Shown here in pieces: positions 40,300-51,378 of a stretch of 64,000 bases of DNA. A program made the position numbers and the translations under genes. This DNA is from Oegoconia quadripuncta (lineage: Eukaryota > Arthropoda > Insecta > Lepidoptera > Autostichidae). The notes beneath the pieces are model-generated. The model was not told the DNA's origin, ran no database searches, and was given only the letters and a program-made list of their open reading frames with translations. Numbering within the stretch: position 1 is the stretch's first letter; each line of letters begins with the position of its first letter. The stretch is from the NCBI GenBank assembly GCA_949316235.1, contig OX438750.1, forward strand, positions 19,222,865-19,286,864. Reading direction: 5' to 3'.

Positions 40300-40835
40300 A
40301 AATATTTGCATTTACATACAAAAGTGTAATTAGTCTTCGGTTTCTTAAATGAATAAAACCTCATATTATATAATTCATTAATATTAACAAGAAATAAATT
40401 TGGGCCTAGGATGCTACCATGTGGTACGCCATGCGTTACGGGAAGATCAGTACTAGTAAAATTACCGATTCCAACACATTGGACGCGATAGGTAGCTCTC
40501 AAAAAATTTAAACTGATTGGCCCTGATTTCAATCTCATTAAATTTTTTCAGCAACATGGGGATAGAGACAGTATAAAAAGCCTTTGTAAGTCTAAGAAAA
40601 TACCGAAACACTTATTATATTTGTCAAGATTCGTTGTAATAAAATCAGTAAGTGCAGGCTCCATCTGACGGATTTACGAGAACGAAAGCCAAACTGATTC
40701 TAGGACAAAATGTTATTAGCGTTGAAGTACTTAACAAGTTTAGTATGAATTAATTTCTCTAATATTTTTGAAAGCGAGGGTAAGGTGGAAATTGGTTTAT
40801 TATTACTGATCATCATCTGATATCATCATCATGAT
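40300..40835 (-). pseudogene. Decayed non-LTR reverse transcriptase
   Basis: Minus-strand frames give RT landmarks in order but split by stops and shifts: RPISTLPSLSKILEKLIHTK-like text with KLVKYFNANNILS, NQFGFRSRKS, a FLDL-like catalytic-region remnant, then FTSTDLPVTHGVPHGSILGP (domain 4/5; usual form GVPQGS). The first catalytic Asp region and the YADD box are not intact. Consistent with a CR1/Jockey-type LINE different from the 17.4 kb element. Confidence 0.75.
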
Positions 40836-41895
40836 ATCAGGAACAGAATTATTAATCTAGTCCTTTTTGATAAAATCGTGCACATGCATTCATATACGTA
40901 TATGAGGGAAACACTCTCCTTTTTTAAAAGTCAGTTAAACTCGTGACGGAGAGGATTTCGGAACACCCAATAGTAAAACACATTGTAATGTGTTTATTTG
41001 ATGGTCTCAGATATAAAATTGGCATTGATAGCATTATAGGTATATACAGAATACATAACGAAGTTTGGAATTAATCTATTTAGTAGATAAAAATGGGTTT
41101 TTCCAACCATCATTTATGATATTTACTAAACTGGTTATATTCGGTTTAGAATTGGTGAATAAGAAAGAAACGCGACAATTCGAATCCTTTTCCTTATGAA
41201 AAAGCATTTATACTTGTACAAGGTGAAACAGAAAAGTGTCACCACTAGCCGATTTGCCGTAACTAGTTTTAATATTAAAAATATCTCAAAAATAAAACAA
41301 CATTACCACATGCGTCGACATTTTGACACCTTTTCACATCCCCAAAACACCTACGAGAGGCAGGGGCTAAGGCTGAGGAAACCCAACTACTCAAACCAAC
41401 TATTCAAGTGCCGCAAATATTCATTTTTTAATTACTCGGTAAACATCAGGTTGTAGGGCTTGTTGTATATACAATGGGCCTGTGGTGATCGGGCACGCAG
41501 AAGTTCGTCAACGATCGCACAACCAGATTTGTTCTGGCATCATGTGGTCTTTGGGATGGCGTGTACGTCGCTCAACGATTTAGTCTGACTGTTCAGCGAG
41601 GCAACGCTCATGGATTATGCTCCAAACGGATGGGCTGGTTGACGTATCCATCTTTTAGTTTAGCTTTAGTTATAATTTTTTGTCTTGTACTTATTAACAT
41701 ATTATGTAAATTGACTACAATATACTATCCGATTAAACTTTCTATCCCATATGGAGTAATTTTTTAACGCTCATCTAAAGTTTAAAATTGCTTGTGGAAT
41801 CATTACTTATATGATTTCAATTAGCTACGAGTACAAAAATGATTTAACAAAAATTTAAAAAATAAGAATCATCCCAAATACACAATTCAATTAAT
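40836..41895. other. Mostly unrecognised non-coding DNA
   Basis: Holds a CTCTCCTTTTTTAAAAGTCA repeat end at 40914-40940 and a GC-balanced patch at 41330-41640. Frames at 41196-41456 and 41561-41767 are unrecognised and unsupported. Confidence 0.35.
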
Positions 41896-41899
41896 AATC

Positions 41900-41995
41900 A
41901 TTTAACTATTTAAAAACCTAAAACACCGCATATTTTGCGGACGCCATGTTGGATTTCTTGCCATAAACTGTATCCTATGACACTTCAGCACTAGT
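41900..41995 (+). repeat. Dispersed repeat E fragment
   Basis: GCGGACGCCATGTTGGATTT, CCATAAACTGTATCCTATGA and CACTTCAG. Related to 36405-36500. Confidence 0.5.
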
Positions 41996-42700
41996 AGCAT
42001 GACAGGCGCGATAAACGATAAGTCGCGCGAGATAATATTTGTCCTGCTCATTCTCTTGGACGAAATATACAACTATCCCACTCTCACTCTTACATCGCTT
42101 GCGACGAATGATGTCATGCTACGGGGGCTTGGTATCAAGATACCATGCTCTTCGACATTAATCAAGCCGTTTATAGGCTACAGGCATACTTAAATACATT
42201 AAAACATAAATACACTCGAAAAACAATACACTCCTTTATTGGGCAGGCGGATAATAAAAACAAGACAATGCGTCTTTTGAAATTAGTTGCGGAAAATAAT
42301 ACAAAACCATTCAGTCTTTAATTTAATATTTCGACAAATATTAGAAATTTGTTATTATTGAAGCTCATAATAAAGATCTAATGGTACCCTCCAGATATAG
42401 AAAACGGAACTTGGTTCAATCATTATAATTGTTTTTCTTCTATATACCAACTGCATGAACTAAAATACGAGTAAGTACCTATAGTTATTTATATGCATGC
42501 ATGCATACATTATACTCGTGTCGGTGTCACGCAGACTTGTTGATGCTATCGCATGTGATGATTGTTTTATCGGAAATTATTTTGCTTTTGTCTAATCAAT
42601 TACTATCTGTGAGATATGAAAGAAGATTTTGGTCGGAACCAATCATTTTTGTGTCGATTGTTCTCCGCGTTGGTCTTATGGTCAGCCCTGTTGTGTTGTT
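41996..42700. other. Non-coding, no firm feature
   Basis: AT-rich with an open frame from 42501 running into the exon-like block. Nothing else recognised. Confidence 0.35.
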
Positions 42701-42777
42701 TGTGCCGTTTTTTGGTGACCGACTCCTTAAAAAGGGGTCCCGAGGCATCCGCCGGGGTGCTCTCTCCTCGTGTATGG
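42690..42777 (+). other. Exon-like GC-rich block ending at a good donor
   Basis: Follows TTATGGTCAG and runs into ATG|GTAAGTGAA, an excellent donor. Two plus frames are open, one reading FFGDRLLKKGSRGIRRGALS and another VTDSLKRGPEASAGVLSPR. The upstream acceptor is poor, with no real pyrimidine tract. It could be an exon, a first-exon end, or a GC-rich repeat piece. Confidence 0.2.
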
Positions 42778-43140
42778 TAAGTGAATTTTATCTATTTTAA
42801 GAACGCTGTTTCTAAGTGGTGTTATGTATTTGTTATACATTTGAGTCAGTTGACCTTCTAAAGATGGTACTACTATCTATATGTCTCATTGTTTGAATAA
42901 GATAAACGTGAATTCAGTTAGAATAAAAAAAAATACTTATAGTATTATTTTCTAAATATAAGTAATAAGTGCCGGGACTAAAATCATTTTTTTTTAGAAG
43001 TTAGAAGCAATAAACTCTTAGGTTGTCCAGAAGCTACCGATTTTGATTCTAAAGTTCTTAATTTTTTGTATATATTTTATTACTTACCTACCACTGATAC
43101 CATACCATACCACCCACCATTTTCTCTAAGTATAATCTAA
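42778..43140. other. AT-rich non-coding DNA
   Basis: Nothing recognised. Confidence 0.35.
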
Positions 43141-43222
43141 GTTTTATTATGCACAAAGCGCTTGACTTTGACGCTTGACTTCATTCACACCTCATGTTTA
43201 GTGAAGATGAAGCCGATGGTTG
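43141..43222 (-). mobile_element. SINE A, 3' fragment
   Basis: TTATGCACAAAGCG, CTTGACTTCATTCACACCTC, ATGTTTAGTGAAGATGAAGC. About 80 bp of the SINE A 3' end, diverged. Confidence 0.65.
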
Positions 43223-43609
43223 ATTTAGTTAAAAAACCAATAATATTAACATAAAGTTACTACACATCCACTCGCTAAGAAGAAGATGAACTTTACTGTC
43301 TCGCAAAAGATCCTGAGACATCTGAAAACTATAAAAAATCAATCAATAGCCTACGGTTTATATTTGAAAAGCTTGGCGACAAGAATATTTTTAAAATTTT
43401 TATTTATAAAATTCACAGATATGAAGTATGGTGCCTAAACTAGGAAAACCTGTATCTTAGGTCACTAGCCCTCCTTTGTTATTAATTTATTAAAAGAATC
43501 TTACGATACAATTAAGTTATTTTGAAAATATACAATAATTATTTCTTTACAAAATTATTATTGTGTTGAAATTTTTTTAGGCTCGTATTATTAAAGAGTG
43601 TAATTGAGT
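43223..43609. other. AT-rich non-coding DNA
   Basis: Nothing recognised. Confidence 0.35.
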
Positions 43610-43690
43610 TGGGGCTGGAGATATAATACTTGGAGTAACATTTCAAGTTCGATCTCAATCTTGAGATTGTTTTATTATTACAGGCTTTAG
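43610..43690. repeat. Fragment related to the 29.1-29.6 kb element
   Basis: CAAGTTCGATCTCAATCTTG and AGATTGTTTTATTATTACAG match the core of 29105-29644 (TTAATCTTGAGATTGTTTTA). Confidence 0.5.
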
Positions 43691-44310
43691 TGTCGTCTGC
43701 GATGCAATGAACTTCACAGAAGGAAATACCTATTTTATTTCTAAATTCAATTTTATTAGAAAACACTTTTTATTGCATCACTGTTAGGTACTCTAAGTGC
43801 AAAGTATATAACTGACAAATAAAAGCAAAGTGTATAATTGCAATAAACCTCTACTGCGCAGTTGCGTAAAATTGGTTGCATATTATTACTTGATTATTTT
43901 ATCGTGATACATTTTAAATCACTTAATTCGGGGTGATACGGCTGAATTATACGACGGCGACATTATCTTTTGTCTATTTCACGATAAGTTCTCGTTACGA
44001 ATCCATATCAATGATTTTAGCGACTTACTTCAAGATACGGCGTGATGTGACGATAAAAAAACGAACGGCAAATTTGACGTCACTAAGAGAATAGATAAAC
44101 GAGGCTACGTGACTTAAAACAGTGTACAAACTATCTAATCCAGGATATTCAAATAGGGAATCCAGAGGGCGCCAATCCAACTCGTATCCAGATGGATACA
44201 AATGGATAAAACAGATGTTTTAATATAGAGTAAGGAGACTACCTATTTATCTCAAACACCTGGAAAGTTGATCCAATCACGTTTGTATTAATTTATTGGT
44301 TATCAGCTTT
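43691..44310. other. Unique non-coding DNA
   Basis: No repeat or exon recognised. Confidence 0.35.
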
Positions 44311-44490
44311 TCGCCCGCGGCTACGTGGAGCTCGAATTAAAATATAAACTTAAGACTTGTTTTATGCATTAAAATTATAATTAAAATTATCTAAATTATA
44401 GTGAAAACCGTATCAAAATCCGTTGTGTAGTTGGAAAAACTAAGCGCACGAACACGTGGATAGCGTCTTTATTTTATATAATATGTAGAG
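44311..44490 (+). mobile_element. RTE-like fragment and retroelement end
   Basis: TTTTCGCCCGCGGCTACG at 44309-44327 is the common RTE-like motif. 44390-44490 has CTAAATTATAGTGAAAACCG, TCAAAATCCGTTGTGTAG and TAAGCGCACGAACACGTGG. Both are short, diverged retroelement ends. Confidence 0.5.
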
Positions 44491-45119
44491 ATGTTTAAGA
44501 TTTAACGTTGAGAAGAAACGTTGACTTCAAATAAGAAATATTTTTCTATCCTATTTTACGATGAACGTTTGTTTGATTTTGACAGCTGGTACACAACAAT
44601 TCTATTAAGCTTGGCTTTACGCTTGCAGCGTAGTTAGGTGAATTTATAAAAGTACCCTCCAAATAATTATGTACCTTACTGGAGTATCCATCTTGCAAAG
44701 ATTTTTGGAACACTTGGTAATGGTAGGAAAGATATTGTAATACTGTGGTAATAGCCAATCTGTTTTTATGCACCACGTGTGAGTGCTTGACCTCATATGC
44801 TGTTAAGAGAAATGCCAAAATTTGTCTCCCGTACTAATTTACAATTCAAATTTTTCTAATAGGCCGAGGCCTATGTTAATGAAACTTTTCCACCACCTTC
44901 TAAAAAGTGTATTGATACGTTTTACGAAACTGTGCTGAAATTCATAAAATTAAAATTCAATATGTTATTATTATGTGTCATAAACAAATTCCCTATTACG
45001 TCTGTTTTGTTTTAAGGACATGTTTACGTAAGTGAAGAACAAGGTAGCAATAAAAATTCCATCAAAATAAACATGTCAAACAAAATTCTTAAGTAACATC
45101 TGAAATCGTCATGACACAA
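44491..45119. other. Mostly unique; SINE A tip at 44762-44810
   Basis: 44762-44810 reads TTTTATGCACCACGTGTGAG and GCTTGACCTCATATGCTGTT, a 50-bp SINE A 3' tip (minus). Otherwise unrecognised. Confidence 0.4.
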
Positions 45120-45330
45120 GGATCACAAGGCTGACTTCTTAGAGAAGAACGAGCCAGAAACTCAAGGGTAGCCCTTTTTCATTAAATATTTTGATAACTT
45201 GTGAAACATGGAAAAAAAGTAATAATTATTATTATAAGGAACAATGTTCCTATCCTCATAGAACAAGCATTTAATGACTTAATGACTTTGTGTAAACGAC
45301 TAACCAGGCAAGTTTATATTTATATCTAGT
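45120..45330 (-). pseudogene. LINE D 3' remnant with internal deletion
   Basis: Minus strand: VSRLHKVIKSLN-like coding remnant (45280-45325), then directly a 3' UTR with GAGTTTCTGGCTCGTTCTTC. Several hundred bases of the C-terminus present in other copies are deleted. Confidence 0.55.
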
Positions 45331-46125
45331 GTTTACTTTGTGTCTGTGTGTTTTCTAAACAATTGCAGATTCTTTTACATAAAATTTTCAATCCAATGGA
45401 ACGAAGATTATACATTTCAAAGGGTAATAACAAAATATGCTATCAAAATTTACATGCCAGCAACCAATTTATCACTTTAATGTAGCTAGTTTGTAACACT
45501 TTATTATATAAGCAAAACAAAATAGTGATCTAAAAATCACACTGGAAATAAAACCGATGCCCATAAGCGCTTCTCATGTTGCGCAGATATTATGTTAAAA
45601 TGTTGTTTACTCGCTTATATGCAACGATTTGTTTCCCAGAAAGTGAGAGATAAATATACAAAATATATTATGCGCAAAATATATCGGAATAGTTGAACAG
45701 ATATCTTAAGAACTTAGGCTCATATTTCACATTTATTAGCGTTACTTTTAGCTAAATCAGCAACGATGAATATGAAAATCTGTCACCACAGCCGCGATAG
45801 TAAAACGGGCCGTGAATCGATTCTCTTCCCGGTCGTTACCGTGTGTCATTAATGGTTGGTCGTAAACCGCGTCGCGGGTCGGAGCGATTGGAATGCAGCA
45901 CGGAGCACGCCCGACGGCGATAAACTGGCTTCTGTCTCAGCGCTGACGATTTATACACACAGTCCCGTGTGCTTCAACTGACAGCTGTGATGAAACCGAC
46001 TAGTAAATTCGCAGTTTTGTATGATTCATGGTAGACAATAGGTCCAACAGATCCTTGACATGACTAAGGTATCCTCGTGAACACATTAGCATAGACTAAC
46101 GATGGACGGTAGCCGGTAGTGATTG
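45331..46125. other. Unique non-coding DNA with a candidate regulatory block
   Basis: AT-rich until about 45770, then GC-balanced to 46030. Confidence 0.4.
45770..46030. promoter_or_regulatory. Candidate regulatory block with TALE-type site
   Basis: Unique GC-balanced block with TGACAGCTGTGA at 45979-45990, a near-palindromic TGACAG (TALE homeodomain) plus CAGCTG E-box combination. It also has CATTAATGG and CGATTGGAATGC (TEAD-like GGAATG). No exon structure. A regulatory role is inference. Confidence 0.3.
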
Positions 46126-46266
46126 TTTTTTATGCACAACTAGTTAGCACTTGACCTGAGTCACACCTGATGTTAAGTGAAGATGAGGTCGAAGGTGGAA
46201 GCGGACTGGCCCGGAAACCCCATCTTATTTGGGGAACTGGCTATCTTACCTCTGACAACCGGAACA
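46126..46266 (-). mobile_element. SINE A, truncated
   Basis: TTTTTTATGCACAACTAG, CACACCTGATGTTAAGTGAA, GGGGAACTGGCTATCTTACC. The copy stops at GACAACCGGAACAA. Confidence 0.85.
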
Positions 46267-46560
46267 AGTGATTTGACAAATCCTGACATGAATTGCAGTG
46301 AAAGTGATTTAATAAATTTTCAAGTTAATGATTTTGGCGATATCATAGGTAACAGCTATAGTTAAAAATAATTTGGAGTCTATTTCAGCGTGTGGTGACA
46401 TTTCTACACATTTGATTTTGGTTCATGAGATCCACCTCACTGAGTATGTTATCAGTCTATTGTGGAATGTTCCGTTGATCCTCACCAAATAACTTCTTCT
46501 CTAACTGTATTTTCTTTTCTGTTGTGGAATAAAGTGTAATTGTAACTGTATTGATTGCAA
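46267..46560 (+). mobile_element. Non-coding with a CR1-type LINE tail end
   Basis: 46510-46555 reads TTCTGTTGTGGAATAAAGTG then TAATTGTAACTGTATTG, the tail type also at 24300-24340. The rest is unrecognised. Confidence 0.45.
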
Positions 46561-47340
46561 TATTACACGATTTTCTGACAATCTAATTCCTTATTTAACT
46601 GGGGTTGGTCTTGTCTAGATATTTTTTTTTTGTTTAATTATGTGTGCACTTATTATCTTTCAGAAATATCTAGTTTCACAAATCAGTTCTTATCTAAAAT
46701 ATCGGATAGTGTGTAGAGTTCTAACAAGCGCCTCCTCGCTCTCGCTCATTTCGCTCGTTTTACGTCGCCCCAGGACGCGATTCGACGCGGGGCCTAATTA
46801 AAAATGGCTGCGTTGTGTCAGTCGGTAACCTTTGTTACCTGTCGGGATCAAGATTCAAAGAGAGGAGAATAGCATTTCAAACTGTCAGAAAGTTCAAATA
46901 AACTGCACTCTTCCATCTCTTACCAGCTCTTTTACTTTATATGGGACCAAGGGTAAACGCCACCAAAACCAAGCAATTCGTTGACCTCATAAAAAGCACA
47001 TGTTAAGCAGTGGCTGATGATGGAAACTACATAGGTAGTTACCTTCTGAGTAACACTGGTCTAATTGATGATGATCTATGAAATCCAATTTTGTATATTC
47101 TATATTTGCCTGACTTACTTTAACTTGGTTGCACATACCTAACTTAAAATTAGGATTTCCGTATCTGTAACGGAATTTTTTGTGGTGATTGTAATTATAT
47201 TCTACGACATTATTTCTGCAGGCCCTGTTTCTACACTTTATTTCATACTTCTTTTCCATCTAGTAGTGGTACTTAAGCAATAAAGTTTAATGTACACATC
47301 TAACTGGTAGAAGTAAAGTGCTTATTGGCCGATCAATGTA
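46561..47340. other. Unique non-coding DNA with a GC-rich patch
   Basis: 46720-46860 is GC-rich (CGCCTCCTCGCTCTCGCTC, GACGCGATTCGACGCGGGG) and includes CCTAATTAAAAATGG. Candidate regulatory DNA only. The remainder is AT-rich. Confidence 0.35.
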
Positions 47341-47775
47341 GCATTTATGTTAGGTAAAACATCCCACTTCATACCCTGTATATATAGGGGTGGCGCGTGC
47401 AACAGTTTTGCATGAGGACCACCACCAATTAGAAGCAATACCAAAACCACGACTGAAGTGCCATCATTATCTCGACCCCTCACGCAAAGCCAACTCTTCC
47501 TCCTATGATTATTGGGCATAAAATTCCTCGAAATATTCACGGGTTTTTGGAGACAAGTGGAGTGAGCAGTCCTGAAGTATGGGGCTGGGATATAGTTAAA
47601 GCGTTTAGGTGGAGAGCTGTCGAGGGCCTTCAGCCTTTTGTGGCGTTTTCTATCGTTCGCCGGGTATTTGTGCCGAAGCTATTTTATCAATTCGGTGGGG
47701 GAGCGAGTTTCGTTTTGACAACCCTCTTCGTAGAGAGCAGAGACGCAGAAAATTGTTCAATCGTAGATTTTTAAT
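47341..47775 (+). other. GC-balanced block with TATA-like motif and 89-codon ORF
   Basis: TATATATAGGGGTGGCG at about 47379-47395 looks like a core TATA element. An ATG-initiated frame follows at 47505-47774 with GWDIVKAFRWRAVEGLQPF and LFYQFGGGASFVL segments. I do not recognise the product and see no second exon or poly(A) signal close by. It could be a decayed transposon ORF. Confidence 0.2.
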
Positions 47776-49090
47776 GTGACCTTCCTATTAAATTATATAC
47801 CTACTCCTTGGTATATTATCTAATATTATATGAAATAAGAGGAAATTACTTAGTGTAGTGTCAATGTGTACGATTAACTTGTTATTACAAGTAGTATATG
47901 AAAAGACTTGAATTTTTTTATTTGTTATTGTATTATTTATTAATGTACCCCATTATTGCAATATACAATTAAGGAATTGTTTACAAAATTCTCATCTCGG
48001 AATCTCGCATAAAATTTAAAAATAAATATGTACGCAACACAATACTCAGATGTGTCGGCCCTCTACCAGCGAACATTACATCCGTAACGACTGCATAAAT
48101 GCGTCGAAGCGTGATCGCACTGATTGGATACCTATTTCTGATTTAATAGGATCCGCATATTTAGATATCCGCGGGTTCCGCCACGCCCGCCGATGTGGCA
48201 AATGAAAGTGTTCATGTGCTTTTATTTCGACGAATCGTACATATCTTAATGGCGAACCGTGAAATTTTGATAATTGGTGCTCGCTTTCCAATAATGCTAC
48301 CATTATATCGGCTGCCTTATCTATTTACCTATATAATAAATATTTCTATTGTGCTATTGAAGTCTTTTTATACATTGGAATTACTTGTTTTCTATGCCCT
48401 ATGTAGAGAAGGTTATTGGTAATTTCGACAACCGTTTGCTATCTTTTCTATCACAAATTTTTAGTTATATCAATAACCTCCCGCCACCACTGGTTAATAC
48501 TAGGAGCACCCAGTGCTGATTAGTAGATTTATGTCCCTGGGTAGCCATGGACAACGACTGCTTTACAAGTTAACGTGCCTATATTATATTTAACATGCCA
48601 TTATATTACAAGTGACATTGCTTAACACGTTCCGGGATACAACTTACATTGTAACTGGCAATGTGTCCCGAGCGTTCGTTTTCTCGTCACTTCGATATAT
48701 TACCATTCGATATTGCATAGGAAAATCATCCCCGTGTGAACTTCGCAAATCGAGGACGAATAGCGACAGAGACTGCACCAGGAGTGTTTCTTGCTCATAT
48801 AAACTAATACAATAAAACATTAAGCAATATAGTAAGTCTCCAGGGTTGAGAGTGAGCATGAGATGTTGGAAAATTGAATCATGAATGGCTATGAGCATGT
48901 ACCTTTTTACCAGATTGCACCAGAAGAAGCGTTTTCGGGATAAATATAGGTATAGATGTGGTGTACCAGTATGTATCTAAATATGCCCATTCCTTTGGAA
49001 GAACGATTTTTGCAGCTTGAACGGCTTGAAAAATGAAATGAAAAATAAAAATGAAAACTTTATTGTGGAATTTGGGCAGATTCTCGCCAA
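47776..49090. other. Mostly unique non-coding DNA
   Basis: Several overlapping short frames (48076-48303, 48195-48422, 48644-48898) without recognisable domains. 48100-48250 is GC-balanced. Confidence 0.35.
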
Positions 49091-49097
49091 ACAGCAA

Positions 49098-49247
49098 GCG
49101 TACTGACCCGGAAACCCCAGCCTATTGGCCTGGCTATCAGTCCAATAGGCTGGGGTGTCAGTACACTTCCACCTTCGGCCTCATCTTCACTTAACATCAG
49201 GTGTGATTGAGGTCAAGTGCAAACCCGTTGTCCATAAAAAAACATTG
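49098..49247. mobile_element. SINE A fragment with internal inverted duplication
   Basis: 49098-49128 is SINE A body on the minus strand. 49142-49247 is the same region onward on the plus strand to the A tail. The junction makes a palindrome with arms around CCAGCCTATTGG / CCAATAGGCTGG and a 13-nt spacer. A simple truncation cannot give this structure. Confidence 0.8.
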
Positions 49248-50090
49248 GCAGATGTCTTTGCTTAATATTTTAATTGCACCAAACCCTATGTAAACCGTGT
49301 ACCTAAACCGTGTACACACGTTGTCAATTTTAATAAAAATTAAATGATCCAATGAACGATTGATTTTAATTACTGTAGGATATATAATGATTTAAAAAGA
49401 TAAATATGGTCGCTGTCAGCTGTCATCTTTGTTACTTTTTTGTTTGCAAGGTTTTTTCACATAACAAGAATTCAAGAATTATTATGTAAATTCACACTAA
49501 TATTAGTTTGAAATTGATTTATTTAAAAGCAATAACAAAGAAAGAGATGCAATTTAAATATAAACTAGAACAAATGTAAAAAATTGGGGCCGCCTGGCGA
49601 GATACCCAAAACGCTGGCAGCGTTTCCTCGCTGGATGCTGATTTAAGCGTTGAGCGAGTAAAAGCGCGAGTGAGTAGAGTCGACTAAGCGCTTTGAAATA
49701 TTAAAGAAAAATTGAAGAGCACTCACACTTAAGTTTAATGCAAAGTATGACATTTAAATAATTAAGAATCACTAATTCAGTCGTTTAAATATTTAAGTTA
49801 ATGGCAGCTGCATTTTGTAAGATATAACGACAATTTAAAAAAAAACTAGCTTCAATTACAATGATTTCATCACAAGAGCTCGCTCTTCCAATATTCAGAC
49901 ATAATGGGCGCAAAACTCTCACATTAAACTGGGGCCATTGTTTTGGGGGTTTTGTTCTTTTTGTTTCATCCCCCTTTGTCGTTCGACAGAGCACATAGGA
50001 TCGCCAGAGAGCTCGATAGGGAAAATATATTAGTTCTTATGGAGCACGGATTTTTGTGAATTTGAAGACGGATTATTATTAGATATCCTA
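49248..50090. other. Unique non-coding DNA
   Basis: A GC-balanced patch at 49585-49690 has GCGCGAGTGAGTAGAG-type text. No gene. Confidence 0.35.
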
Positions 50091-50094
50091 TACA

Positions 50095-50195
50095 TCCCAC
50101 TTATATTAGAAATGCGAAATTTGGATTTATTCCTCATTAACGTAACTTGAATGAAATTTGGTAGACTATAACTCAGATTAACATTGTATCGTATT
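50095..50195 (-). mobile_element. RTE-like 3' fragment
   Basis: Reversed AAATTTCATTCAAGTTACG, AATAAATCCAAATTTCGC and ATTTCTAATATAA text. Short and diverged. Confidence 0.5.
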
Positions 50196-50274
50196 ATCCG
50201 AAATTGCAAATAAATGCTGCGGGATCATTACTGAAAGTTTTTTTACAGACGTACCACATATTTTTTTTTTCATT

Positions 50275-50865
50275 TGTGTCAGTGTTTTCGACAGTGCGGG
50301 GAATCAAGATTTCATATAGGAAGAAATGAGGTTGTCCAAAGTTACAATTGTGCAGATTATGTGGAATTAGAGATTATGAAGTGCCTGCTGTTCCCAGGCT
50401 ACCTATTCACTCTCACTCACATATCCACAATGTCAGTAATTCATTCAAAAGGTTATGTATACGCCTTTTCAATAAAGTTCTTGTTGATATACAAAATCTT
50501 CCTTTCAATAAATTTAAATATACTATAAAACAGAAACTTATTAAGAAAGCATATTATAAAATATCAGATTATTTAGATGATAAACAATCATGGACATAAC
50601 CAGCCCGTTCGCATAACCAGGCTATTTCACAATTAATAATGAAATATAAAATAATATAAAATAATAATTTTGTAATATAAAAACCTCATTTTAAAAGAGC
50701 GACCTCTCGAGTTTCTTGCTTGTTCTTCTCAGGGGAAAATTGCCTTTTGAACAAGCAGTAGCTTTAAAAATGTAAAATCGGACTATTTTAAGTGTACCCT
50801 GTGTACCTACAAAATAAAGCATTTTTTGATTTTGATTGATTTTTGATTCGGTAGAATTGTGAATT
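50275..50865 (+). pseudogene. LINE D C-terminus and full 3' UTR
   Basis: The plus frame at 50348-50599 contains SHIHNVSNSFKRLCIRLFNK, then LPFNKFKYTIKQKLIKKAYY and KISDYLDDKQSWT, the best-kept C-terminus of this LINE family in the window. The 3' UTR has GAGTTTCTTGCTTGTTCTTC and ends AAATAAAGCA then TTTTTGATTTTGATTGA repeats. Upstream catalytic domains are absent. Confidence 0.75.
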
Positions 50866-51239
50866 TGAAAAGTGTCGAAGATTCAAACTGAGGGGATTTT
50901 CCATGAGGGCAGAGCCGCGGGCTGCATGCTAGTACAAGTATGAATACGCAAGTTTGAATATTCGCAAATAAACAAAAGTTTATCTGACTTATAAAGTCAC
51001 TTTTTAAGGTACTCAATAATCAAGCAACAATCATTTGGGGTTAACACGACATTGCCGCCATATCGAATTGAGAACTTCCTCCTTTTTTAAAGTAGGTTAA
51101 AAATCCGCCAAACTAACCGGATACTAAATGTGTAGCGTGCTGGGAATCGAATCTTCCACCTCTGTACCTTACATTCCTTACATCAAGCGGCGGGGATGGT
51201 TTATGTTGCGACTAGCTATGGCCCCCTACTCTGTTCGCG
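50866..51239. other. Non-coding with a short repeat end
   Basis: 51075-51105 is CTTCCTCCTTTTTTAAAGTA-GGTTAAAAA, the end of a repeat F/E type element. Otherwise nothing. Confidence 0.4.
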
Positions 51240-51378
51240 TTGAATTTGATCAAAATTGATTCAGCAAAAAAAATGCCTATATCCAGGTCTATCAACCAAA
51301 TTTCACCCAAATCTGTCCAGGCATGATGAGGTAACAAACATACACACACAAACTTTCGCATTTATAATGTTACTTTGA
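51240..51378 (+). mobile_element. RTE-like 3' fragment
   Basis: CAACCAAATTTCACCCAAAT, CTGTCCAGGCATGATGAGG and AAACTTTCGCATTTATAATG. Confidence 0.6.
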
